Shown one piece after another: positions 1 through 6,221 of a DNA stretch of 14,297 nucleotides. Each line of letters begins with the position of its first letter. Position 1 is the first letter of the stretch. The DNA comes from Bacteroidaceae bacterium. Its GTDB lineage: Bacteria > Bacteroidota > Bacteroidia > Bacteroidales > Bacteroidaceae. Made by a program: the position numbers and the translations under genes. The stretch lies in assembly GCA_016302965.1 (NCBI GenBank), contig JAEDMP010000064.1, forward strand, positions 1-14,297. Reading direction: 5' to 3'. Below the pieces are notes generated by a model. It was given only the letters and a program-made list of their open reading frames with translations, ran no database searches and was not told where the DNA came from.

Positions 1-144
1 AAAAGTTCTTGCCTCATTCGGAGTCATCACGGCTACTGTGGGCACTTTGATAGAAGCCGTGTCCAACTGGCCTACACAACCGACGGCCAGGGTCGGGCGA
101 GAGAATGGAGCGATTCTCGCATTTGCTTTCATTCTTTTCTTCAT
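1..144 (-). CDS. N-terminal fragment of an unidentified protein, cut by the left window edge
   Basis: Reading leftward from an ATG at 144 there are 48 uninterrupted codons to the window edge, beginning MKKRMKANARIAPFSRPTLA and continuing with a GCVGQLD stretch and a VPTVAVMTPNEA stretch. An in-frame TAA lies just upstream of the ATG (within 130-144 nt upstream region, four codons before it), so 144 is the first possible start; the Met at 132 is the alternative. The N-terminus is basic but has no convincing signal peptide or membrane segment. I do not recognise the family. Support comes mainly from a consensus promoter about 115 bp upstream on the same strand. Plus-strand frames through the same DNA are also open (one ends at about 160), so the strand choice is an inference from promoter and start codon rather than homology. 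Confidence 0.5.
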   Translation of the reverse strand, partial: MKKRMKANARIAPFSRPTLAVGCVGQLDTASIKVPTVAVMTPNEARTF

Positions 145-258
145 AGGTCCTATACGTTAGTGAATACAATGTTATTGCTTATCTGCGGTATAAGAGCCAG
201 TGAAATTGTAGTAATTGGTGTAATTTTGATCCGTATCTTCTCCCGAAGTTTGTTGATG

Positions 259-290
259 CAAAATTACATATTTTATTTAATATCTCCAAA
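259..290 (-). promoter_or_regulatory. Bacteroidota-type promoter for the leftward gene at the left edge
   Basis: On the minus strand a -33 TTTG (287-290) is followed by a 20-nt spacer and a -7 TAATTTTG (259-266), an exact match to the TTTG / TAnnTTTG pattern of Bacteroidota primary sigma promoters. A-tracts lie just upstream (about 291-313). The start of transcription would be near 252, leaving a leader of about 108 nt before the ATG at 144, which is long for these genomes. Confidence 0.7.
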
Positions 291-403
291 TTTTTTGTCT
301 TTTTTTGCTTTTATTGTGCTGTCATGGCACCCTTTTTTCGCTGTATGGCGTGACAAAATTTCCCCATTTCCGCTCGTTTTGCCCGTTTTGTAAAGAAAAG
401 TGC

Positions 404-477
404 CCAACTGGAAAAATTTATATTTCCAACTGGAAAAATTTATTTTCCCAACTGGAAAGTGCCAAAAACGCAGTTGG
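404..477. repeat. Phased array of CCAACTGG motifs, 22-bp period
   Basis: CCAACTGG occurs at 404-411, 426-433 and 448-455, exactly 22 bp apart. The first two units share the following AAAAATTTAT as well. A fourth site in the same phase at 470-477 (GCAGTTGG) matches the reverse complement in 7 of 8 bases. Each core sits in the near-palindrome TTCCA-AC-TGGAA (best at 424-435), and the AT-rich stretches between cores form GGAAAA/TTTTCC inverted repeats. A 22-bp period is about two helical turns, so all copies would face the same side of the DNA, as in a row of protein-binding sites. A role as operator array is inference; it could instead be a dispersed genomic repeat. Confidence 0.7.
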
Positions 478-581
478 ACGATTTTTTGGCTCCCAAGAGG
501 TTTCCTCGGTCCTTGCAGAGCCGAGAGATACCCCTTTCCTTTGTTTAACTATTTGTAACACTTTCATAGTTTCGGTCACTC

Positions 582-1400
582 TTAGTTTCCAGGCTCCCGA
601 TAGTCGCGATAGGGCGTATGGAAGTCGACGTAGTGGAAATGGTGCTGATGGCGGTTTCCCTCCTTCGGTATCACCATATACTCACCATATTTGGCACTGA
701 GATAGCGGTGATACTGCTCCACCCCTTTCAGCGTATGACCCTCGAAGAGGCAGTCGGTGGGAGTGCCCAGTACCTCCTTGGGCAGGATGCCCCGCATGCC
801 GTCGTCATAGTCGGCCACTAAACTTGACTCCCGGTAGGGGAATCGCTTCAGCAGGTTGACGATGCGCTGCTGGATGCCCTGGAGCGTATAGTGGCGCTGC
901 ACCCACAGCGGAACCCAACTCTGCGGACCATGGCCATGCTTGTAGGGGTCGCGGCAAACAAAATAAAGCAGTTTCTTGAGCCACTCGTAGTGGGCGAAAT
1001 GCAGACGGCGGCGCAGTGGGCAGGAGGGGACGCCATCCAAGGGGAAGACATCGATATAGAGACCGCCGAGGTAACGCAGATGGGCACGCTCGATGAGGGT
1101 GGTGTCGGCAGCTTGGATCTTGCCGAAGGGCAGAGGGTAGGTGGCATCATTCTCGGTGCAGACCAGTTCGAAGGGGGCGGGGAGCCATTCGGGATGGGCG
1201 ATGAGCCGCTCATAGTCTTCGCGTGGCATGGCCACATCGGCATCATCGTCCCAGGGGATGAAACCCTTGTGGCGGACGGCTCCGAGCATCGTGCCTGCCC
1301 AGAGATAATAAGAGAGTTGGTGTTGCCGGCAGACCTCGTCTAAGGCCTGCAGAATGCGCAGCGTGTGGTGCTGTACGTCTTTGATATCGTAGTTGACCAT
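582..1400 (-). CDS. LicD-family phosphotransferase (nucleotidyltransferase fold)
   Basis: This 272-residue protein carries the diagnostic LicD block at residues 36-55: GTMLGAVRHKG followed by FIPWDDDADV, with the acidic DDD and D55 expected to bind metal. LicD proteins transfer phosphocholine or related phospho-groups from a CDP- or nucleotide-activated donor onto cell-surface glycans; the true donor and acceptor in Bacteroidota are mostly unknown. There is no signal peptide or membrane segment, which fits action on lipid-linked glycans at the inner face of the membrane. The length is normal for the family. The ATG at 1400 follows an in-frame TAG four codons upstream, so the start is well constrained. 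The gene is last in a leftward run of envelope genes, 77 bp after the kinase-like gene. No choline uptake, kinase or cytidylyltransferase gene lies in the window. Confidence 0.9.
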   Translation of the reverse strand: MVNYDIKDVQHHTLRILQALDEVCRQHQLSYYLWAGTMLGAVRHKGFIPWDDDADVAMPREDYERLIAHPEWLPAPFELVCTENDATYPLPFGKIQAADTTLIERAHLRYLGGLYIDVFPLDGVPSCPLRRRLHFAHYEWLKKLLYFVCRDPYKHGHGPQSWVPLWVQRHYTLQGIQQRIVNLLKRFPYRESSLVADYDDGMRGILPKEVLGTPTDCLFEGHTLKGVEQYHRYLSAKYGEYMVIPKEGNRHQHHFHYVDFHTPYRDYREPGN

Positions 1401-1477
1401 GTCGTTGACTATGTAATTGATAAGGTATTGGAAATGTATTTTTTTATGTATTGGAAAAGAAAAATCCCAACAGGAGC
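1401..1477. other. AT-rich gap with a 10-bp direct repeat
   Basis: The spacer between the kinase-like gene and the LicD gene contains GTATTGGAAA twice (1425-1434 and 1448-1457), 23 bp apart, read TTTCCAATAC on the coding strand. No consensus promoter is visible; TACATTTC is one base from a -7 box but lacks a clear -33 partner. LicD is probably co-transcribed with the upstream genes, though a weak internal promoter cannot be excluded. Confidence 0.5.
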
Positions 1478-2233
1478 CTATAGTTCCAACTTGAAATCCA
1501 TCTCATGTTTGCGCCGGTAGCGTTTCCAGAAGCGGGCGCGCTGCTTGAGCGCATAGGCTATCGCCTCTTCTTCGTCTATCTGGCGTTGCCGGGCATACTC
1601 GCGGATGACTCTCACAAAGAAATCCTTCGGCCCCCAGATGCGCTTGAAGTTGGCAAGCCCCTGTTTGCGGCCTATCGGTCCGAAGTGCATGCGGTTGATG
1701 TCGACCAGTGAGAAACGGTGGTGGCCGTCGGCCTGGCGCTCGAAGAGGATGTTGCCGGGAGAGTAGTCGAGGTGCATCACTCCCTGGTTGTGGACGAAGG
1801 CGGTGAAGCGGGCAAAGTCGTCGGCCATCGTCTCGTAACTGCCTTTGGGGGCGTCGCCGAGTTCATACATACGGTGGGTGTAGGGGCACTGCACGCTGAT
1901 GAAATAGGTGTAGCCTAACCAACCTCCGTGACGCTGCTCGATATAGGCCACCGCCTCGGGTGTGGGGATGCCGGCACGCAGCAACCGTTCGGGATATTCG
2001 TAGGCGCGCAGCCCCTTGGCCTTGCGCAGTCCGAGCGAATAGACCAGTTGGTTGATGCCGCGGGGGGCATGGTAGCGCTTCACGTTCAGGCAGGTGCCGT
2101 CGGGCAGGGTGAACTTCTTGATGAGGTTGCGCGAGTCGTAGACGACGGTGCCCGATGTCTCGAACAGTTCGGGTACACGATGGATCCAGTCGCTCAGATG
2201 GCGCCAGGCGGGAGAGATGAGGATATGGGTCAT
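1478..2233 (-). CDS. Lipopolysaccharide kinase-like protein (WaaP/InaA/Kdo kinase fold)
   Basis: The 251-residue product has the core of a small eukaryotic-like kinase: a candidate ATP-binding Lys at K52 (NVKRYH), a catalytic loop HLDYSPGN at 154-161 with D156 and N161, and a metal-binding Asp at D178 in VDIN. This matches the LPS kinase (WaaP, InaA, KdkA) group, which phosphorylates Kdo or heptose in the lipid A core. The C-terminal third is basic (KRYRRKHEMDFKLEL), compatible with membrane-surface binding. There is no signal peptide, so action is cytoplasmic. Its ATG overlaps the stop of the upstream glycosyltransferase gene by 4 bp (2230-2233), indicating translational coupling. The substrate is inferred from family and neighbours; a different sugar lipid is possible. 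Confidence 0.8.
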   Translation of the reverse strand: MTHILISPAWRHLSDWIHRVPELFETSGTVVYDSRNLIKKFTLPDGTCLNVKRYHAPRGINQLVYSLGLRKAKGLRAYEYPERLLRAGIPTPEAVAYIEQRHGGWLGYTYFISVQCPYTHRMYELGDAPKGSYETMADDFARFTAFVHNQGVMHLDYSPGNILFERQADGHHRFSLVDINRMHFGPIGRKQGLANFKRIWGPKDFFVRVIREYARQRQIDEEEAIAYALKQRARFWKRYRRKHEMDFKLEL

Positions 2234-3297
2234 GGCTGCTGGGGGGATAGGGGGGATGGGAGGTGACGGCTCATCTCGATGAGGGCATCGCTCAGGAAGC
2301 CGCCCCGCTGCAGTTTCTGCAGGATGCGGTCGGTGTTGCCCTTCATCTCCTGATAAGCCTCGGGGGTGAGCGAAGCCAGTTGATGGTTCATGTCGTCGAG
2401 CGAGTGGATGACCATGCCGATACCTTCTCTGAGGATGATCGGGGCGATGGCCGAGTGGCTCCAGGTGATGATGGGCAGTCCGGCACGCAGGTAGAACGAG
2501 GCCTTGTGCGGACTGTTGTAGCGCAGGTATTCGCCGAAGTTTCCTGTGCAGTCATCGAGTGCGTCGCCATCCCAGACCAATCCGAAGTCGGCATCGACAT
2601 GGGCGATGAACGCATCGGCAGGGGAAAAGCCGTGGATCACCATGGCCGACGAGTCTTTCAGTCCGGGCAGTCCGTCGCGGTTGCCGTAGAGATGTAGTTC
2701 GTAACTCTTGGCTTGTGCCTCCTGCTCCTGCAGTTTCAGGATAAAGGCATTCTTGCGCATGGCCAATGAACCCGCATATACCACCCGGGCATGGCCCTGG
2801 CGATAGGGACTGTGGGTGCAGGGCATGGCCTCCGACCGGTAGTCGAAGAGACCTAACGAGCCGGTGGGGCGCTGTAGTCCGTGGTCAGTGAGCCACTGTC
2901 GCATCACCTCGTTCGAGCCGATGATGTAGTCGGCATGGGAGAGGCGGCTGATCTCCTTGGCCACCGTCAGTTTTTTGCGCCGGAAGGAGCCCAGGTCGTG
3001 GATGACAGTCGCCACCTTGGCTCCCTTGAGATGGGACATGCGGCAGAGGAAGGCAAAATATTTCTTGACGGGGTACTGCAGGAAGAGCACGTCGCCCCGT
3101 TTGAGGCGCAGGCAGCAACGGATGACACCGGCCAGGTCGAGGAAGAAGGTGACCACCTTGTTGCGGTGGAAGCTGCGCGTGAGCCCCAGGTTGATGGCAC
3201 CCAGGTCGGTCAGCGTGTCTTCGTTGTCGGTCTTCGCCTTATTGCCGGCATTGGCCAGTCCCCGGTAGTTGCGGGTCAGGAAGCAGATTCTGTTCAT
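2230..3297 (-). CDS. GT-B glycosyltransferase of the WbbI/Gtf3 (galactofuranosyltransferase-like) type
   Basis: The 355-residue protein starts with NRICFLTRNYRGLANAGNKAK, where the NAGNKAK segment (16-22) is typical of WbbI/Gtf3-like enzymes. Further signatures are an HD pair at 100-101 (VIHDLGSFR), YAGSL at 174-178 opening the second Rossmann domain, FGLVWDG at 238-244, and GEYLRYNSPHK continuing into AGLPII at 255-277, the expected donor-binding region. Relatives transfer galactofuranose, or glucose in the case of Gtf3, to glycan acceptors in the cytoplasm. No membrane segment is seen. The gene lies 22 bp after the acyltransferase gene and overlaps the kinase gene by 4 bp, placing it in the same transcription unit. 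Sugar specificity cannot be read from sequence; galactofuranose is only a family guess. Confidence 0.8.
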   Translation of the reverse strand: MNRICFLTRNYRGLANAGNKAKTDNEDTLTDLGAINLGLTRSFHRNKVVTFFLDLAGVIRCCLRLKRGDVLFLQYPVKKYFAFLCRMSHLKGAKVATVIHDLGSFRRKKLTVAKEISRLSHADYIIGSNEVMRQWLTDHGLQRPTGSLGLFDYRSEAMPCTHSPYRQGHARVVYAGSLAMRKNAFILKLQEQEAQAKSYELHLYGNRDGLPGLKDSSAMVIHGFSPADAFIAHVDADFGLVWDGDALDDCTGNFGEYLRYNSPHKASFYLRAGLPIITWSHSAIAPIILREGIGMVIHSLDDMNHQLASLTPEAYQEMKGNTDRILQKLQRGGFLSDALIEMSRHLPSPLSPQQP

Positions 3298-3319
3298 GGA
3301 AAAGAGGGGAAAGAGAGGG

Positions 3320-4264
3320 TTAGGATTCTCGGGGCAGCACGTGCCCGTTTTCTACGATGAAGCGGCGGTCGAACTCCTCGTGGGTGCGTTTCCACCGGTT
3401 GTGTGTCCAGAGATAGTAACGCGGTTCGCGCCGCACCGACTCTTCAAGCATCGCGAAGAAGCGTTTGGTGATGGCATGTTCCTCCATTGCCTGCGGCTGG
3501 TCGGTGATGAGTTTGAAGGTGAACACATATTTGCCCCGGCAGGGCCGTTCCATATCGACATAGAACACTGCATTGTTCATCTTGCGCATGATGCGTTCGC
3601 CGCCCGTGAACACCGCCGTCTCATGGTTGAGGAAGGGAATCCAGAGATGGATGTTCTCCCATTTCGGTCCCTGGTCGGAGATATAGCCCATGAGCGAGTG
3701 CTGCTGTTTGCGTCTGAATTCTGCCAGGTATCTGAGGATGAGTTTTTTGGGGATGCAGGTGCCTCCCTGACTCTCGCGGATGTCAATGAAGAGTTGGTTG
3801 AATGCCTTGTTGTAGAGGGGATGATAGATGAGTCCGGTGACTGCCTGTGTGGAGGGTTGGAAACCGATGCTTGTGGCCGAGAGCCACTCCCAGTTGCCGT
3901 AGTGGCCCAGCATGGCGGCGCAGTCACGCCCCTGATTCAGATAGGCTTCCACTTGTTCGATGTTGCGGAACTCGAGGTGTTTGCGCAGTTCCTCCTTGCT
4001 GATGGTGATCAGTTTGAAGGTCTCGTTGAGATAGTCGCAGAAGAAATGGTAGAAGTGGCGCTCGATGTCACGCAGTTCGCGCTCGCTTTTATCGGGGAAT
4101 GAGGTGCGCAGGTTCTGTCTCACCACCCGGCGGCGGTAGCCTATGAGGTGGTAGACCACCACATACACCACATCAGACAGGGCGTAGAGCAGTGGGAACG
4201 GCAGTCGGGAAATCAGCCCGACACTTCCGCGGAGCAGTCGGTAGAACAATTGGTTCATTGTCAT
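3320..4264 (-). CDS. Lipid A biosynthesis acyltransferase, LpxL/HtrB family
   Basis: The 314-residue product matches the LpxL/LpxM (HtrB) group, which adds secondary acyl chains to lipid A precursors at the inner membrane. It has an N-terminal hydrophobic anchor at about residues 12-42, then a basic YRRRVVRQNLRTSFP segment typical of the family. The catalytic HX4E motif is at H121-E126 (GHYGNWEW), followed by SDQGP at 196-200 and the conserved WTHNRWK at 286-292. The length is normal. The start at 4264 is one base past the stop of the upstream gene; a second Met two codons in (4258) is an equally good start. Because it sits among glycan and phosphate-modifying genes, the pathway is likely LPS or lipooligosaccharide, although some Bacteroidota members use this family for other lipids. 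Confidence 0.88.
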   Translation of the reverse strand: MTMNQLFYRLLRGSVGLISRLPFPLLYALSDVVYVVVYHLIGYRRRVVRQNLRTSFPDKSERELRDIERHFYHFFCDYLNETFKLITISKEELRKHLEFRNIEQVEAYLNQGRDCAAMLGHYGNWEWLSATSIGFQPSTQAVTGLIYHPLYNKAFNQLFIDIRESQGGTCIPKKLILRYLAEFRRKQQHSLMGYISDQGPKWENIHLWIPFLNHETAVFTGGERIMRKMNNAVFYVDMERPCRGKYVFTFKLITDQPQAMEEHAITKRFFAMLEESVRREPRYYLWTHNRWKRTHEEFDRRFIVENGHVLPRES

Positions 4265-4265
4265 G

Positions 4266-6149
4266 TTATCGGTGTTTCAGGTCGCTCGACGTGCGTTGCA
4301 GGATGGCCTTGCCCAGTTGCAGGAGTTCTTCGGCATGGGGGCTCTGGCTGACGGTGAACTGCTTGAAGTCGAGGTCGTAGATGATATGTCCCGTAGTGTC
4401 TGCCAGCATGAAACCCGAGGTGAAGGTGTTCATGGCTGTGGGCCGGGTATAGGTCTTGCTCAGCACGTCGCGGCTGAATTCGAAGTCGTCGTGAGGGATG
4501 CCCAGCTGTCCGAGCAGTGTGGCAGGCAGGTCGCTTTGGTTGCAGAGGGTGGGGATGGTGACGGGCTGTTTCACGGCACCCCCCAGCCAGAGCATCGGTA
4601 TCTGGTTGCGCTGCAGTTTGGTGTTGTCCCAGGTTCCGTGGCTGATGCCATGGTCGGGCAGCAGGATGATGAGCAGGTCTTTCCATGCCTCACTCTTGCG
4701 GAGCGTCTCCACGAAATGGCCGATGCAGTCATCGAGATAAGCGAAGGCATTGAGTACGGGGTCGTCCATCCGGTGGATGGGTACATCCCATGGCTCATGG
4801 CTGCTCAGGGTGGAGAAGCCGATCATGAGCGGCTGGCATTCGCCTTCAGACTGCAGTTTGCCTTTCTCCTCGTTGTTGTCGCGATGGATAATCAGGTCGG
4901 CTAAATAGCGGAAGGTGATATCGTCTCTTACACCCCATTGGGCCGACCGCTGTTCTTCCTTGCTGAAACACTCGGTGCTGTAGAGCCGTTCGAAGCCCGT
5001 GCCCACGAGATAACTGCGCATGTTGGTGAAGTTGATGTCGCCGCCATAGAGATAGGCGGTCTGATAGCCTTCGCGCTTGAGTGAGGCGGCAATGGAGGGC
5101 ATGGTCTGGCTCTTGTCGGGCATCTTCATCACCGACACGTTGGGGAATGAGGGATAGCCGCTCAGGGCACAGACGGTGCCGCGGTCGGTACGCCAGGAGT
5201 TGCCGTAGCACTGGGTGAAGTTGACGCCCTCGTGCATCAGCCGGTTGAGATGGGGCATCACGTGGCTCACACCAGCCAGTTCGGTGAAGATGGCACCACT
5301 GCCTTCGAGCAGCACCACTACGATGTTGGGGTGCTTGGTGTTGAGCAGACTGTCGCTGCCGATGCTCTTGGTGGTGTAGATGTCGTGGGTGAGGCGCATG
5401 CACTCCTCGTCGGAGAAATCATGGTAGATGAAATAGTCTTTCTCTCCGTGTTTGAACGAAGAGAGGAAACTGAACAGTGGGTTCACCGCCGCATGGTTCA
5501 GATATTGGCGTTGCGAGAAATAGACCTGCCCCACATTGGTGGTTGATTCGCCCGTTCCGCCGCGGATGCCGATGACTATCGGGATGCAGAGCAGCAGCTG
5601 CAGCACACTGTTGGCGGCTCGCAATCTGAAGGGTAGAGCCCGTATCTGCCGGGGCAGGAACAGCAGATAGAAGCGACAGAAGCCCCAGGAGAGCAGCGCG
5701 ATGGCTGCCAGACGCAGCAGCAGATAGCCCACCGATACGCTTTGGGTGATGCCCGAGGGATTGTCGAGAAAGTCGAGCATTGAGGCATTCAGACGGAAAT
5801 GCCAGAAACTGTATAGGCTTGCATCGGCCACCAGGATGATGGCCATGGCGATGGAAGTAATCAGATGATATAGGTAGAGGGAGAGACAGAGCCAGCGCCA
5901 CCCCTTGTGCCACCATAAGGAGATTGCTGTCACGACAAATGGAATAAGGATGAGATAGAGGGAAGTGGAGAGGTCGAGCGACAGGCCATGGGCCACCACT
6001 TGACAGAATTCAGCGGCATCCACTGGAAAGTCGGACTGCTGGCAGAGCATGAATCCCGCTTTGGCCACCACAAACAGCACAACTGTGAGCAGATAGGAGG
6101 CCACGAGATAAGTGAATCTATTTCGTTTTGGTTTCAATATCTTCATCAT
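4266..6149 (-). CDS. LTA-synthase-like membrane phosphotransferase (alkaline phosphatase/sulfatase superfamily), copy 1
   Basis: From the ATG at 6149 the protein has 627 residues: about five membrane helices (roughly 14-34, 61-79, 86-108, 139-164, 180-196), then a periplasmic sulfatase-fold domain. Catalytic signatures are LLEGSG with metal ligand E282, RTDRGT with nucleophile candidate T325, SSHEPWD with H451, and PDHG with D499 and H500. Relatives transfer phosphoglycerol or phosphoethanolamine from phospholipid to glycans or lipid A outside the membrane. The open frame extends to a GTG at 6206, but that codon lies between the -33 and -7 elements of a consensus promoter, so the true start is the ATG at 6149 or the adjacent one at 6146. 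The acyltransferase gene follows after one base. It is paralogous to the next gene upstream. The exact group transferred is not known. Confidence 0.88.
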   Translation of the reverse strand: MMKILKPKRNRFTYLVASYLLTVVLFVVAKAGFMLCQQSDFPVDAAEFCQVVAHGLSLDLSTSLYLILIPFVVTAISLWWHKGWRWLCLSLYLYHLITSIAMAIILVADASLYSFWHFRLNASMLDFLDNPSGITQSVSVGYLLLRLAAIALLSWGFCRFYLLFLPRQIRALPFRLRAANSVLQLLLCIPIVIGIRGGTGESTTNVGQVYFSQRQYLNHAAVNPLFSFLSSFKHGEKDYFIYHDFSDEECMRLTHDIYTTKSIGSDSLLNTKHPNIVVVLLEGSGAIFTELAGVSHVMPHLNRLMHEGVNFTQCYGNSWRTDRGTVCALSGYPSFPNVSVMKMPDKSQTMPSIAASLKREGYQTAYLYGGDINFTNMRSYLVGTGFERLYSTECFSKEEQRSAQWGVRDDITFRYLADLIIHRDNNEEKGKLQSEGECQPLMIGFSTLSSHEPWDVPIHRMDDPVLNAFAYLDDCIGHFVETLRKSEAWKDLLIILLPDHGISHGTWDNTKLQRNQIPMLWLGGAVKQPVTIPTLCNQSDLPATLLGQLGIPHDDFEFSRDVLSKTYTRPTAMNTFTSGFMLADTTGHIIYDLDFKQFTVSQSPHAEELLQLGKAILQRTSSDLKHR

Positions 6150-6153
6150 GTTT

Positions 6154-6181
6154 TCTGTTGACTTGCATCTGTTGACCTGCA
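6154..6181 (-). repeat. 14-bp tandem duplication in the leader
   Basis: TCTGTTGACTTGCA (6154-6167) is followed directly by TCTGTTGACCTGCA (6168-6181), 13 of 14 bases identical. The second copy touches the -7 box, and the pair fills most of the predicted leader before the ATG at 6149. It could affect transcription start, translation or regulator binding, or be a recent slippage duplication. Confidence 0.8.
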
Positions 6182-6211
6182 AATATAGTAAAGAAATCCG
6201 AAACACACAAA
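6180..6211 (-). promoter_or_regulatory. Internal promoter upstream of the second LTA-synthase-like gene
   Basis: Minus-strand TTTG (6208-6211), a 20-nt spacer, and TATATTTG (6180-6187) match the Bacteroidota consensus exactly. Transcription would begin near 6174, giving a leader of about 25 nt to the ATG at 6149. This promoter begins just 3' of the stop of the upstream paralog (6222) and could drive the five downstream envelope genes independently. Confidence 0.75.
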
Positions 6212-6221
6212 CAATCGGCTC

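Larger units (their letters stand above)
145..581. other. AT-rich intergenic region between the left-edge gene and the LicD gene
   Basis: No convincing gene is present. The region contains the leader and promoter of the left-edge gene (to 290), T-rich runs on the plus strand at 291-313, a phased repeat array at 404-477, and a potential stem-loop at 488-522 just downstream of the LicD stop (outer arms GGCTC at 488-492 and GAGCC at 518-522, inner GAGG/CCTC arms around a TTT loop). That stem-loop is not followed by a T-run on the minus strand, so it is not a standard intrinsic terminator. Open frames of 77 and 131 codons on the plus strand cross repeats or overlap LicD and look fortuitous. Confidence 0.7.

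Noticed and set aside
404..477. CRISPR array
   Set aside because: The repeat core is 8 bp (up to about 18 shared bases) and there are no unique spacers of constant length; no cas genes nearby.
488..522. Stem-loop downstream of LicD as an intrinsic terminator
   Set aside because: On the LicD coding strand it is followed by an A-run, not a T-run, and has an 8-nt asymmetric bulge; kept only as a structural note.
160..700. Plus-strand frames of 77 and 131 codons in the left intergenic region
   Set aside because: They cross the promoter, T-runs and repeat array, and the longer one runs into LicD on the opposite strand; no homology signature seen.
1484..1495. TTCCAACTTGAA at the end of the kinase-like gene as another array copy
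   Set aside because: It lies inside coding sequence (the last codons of the gene) and is single; likely coincidence.
3269..4102. 277-codon plus-strand frame opposite the acyltransferase gene
   Set aside because: Antisense to an LpxL/HtrB gene with all catalytic motifs; no promoter or family signature.
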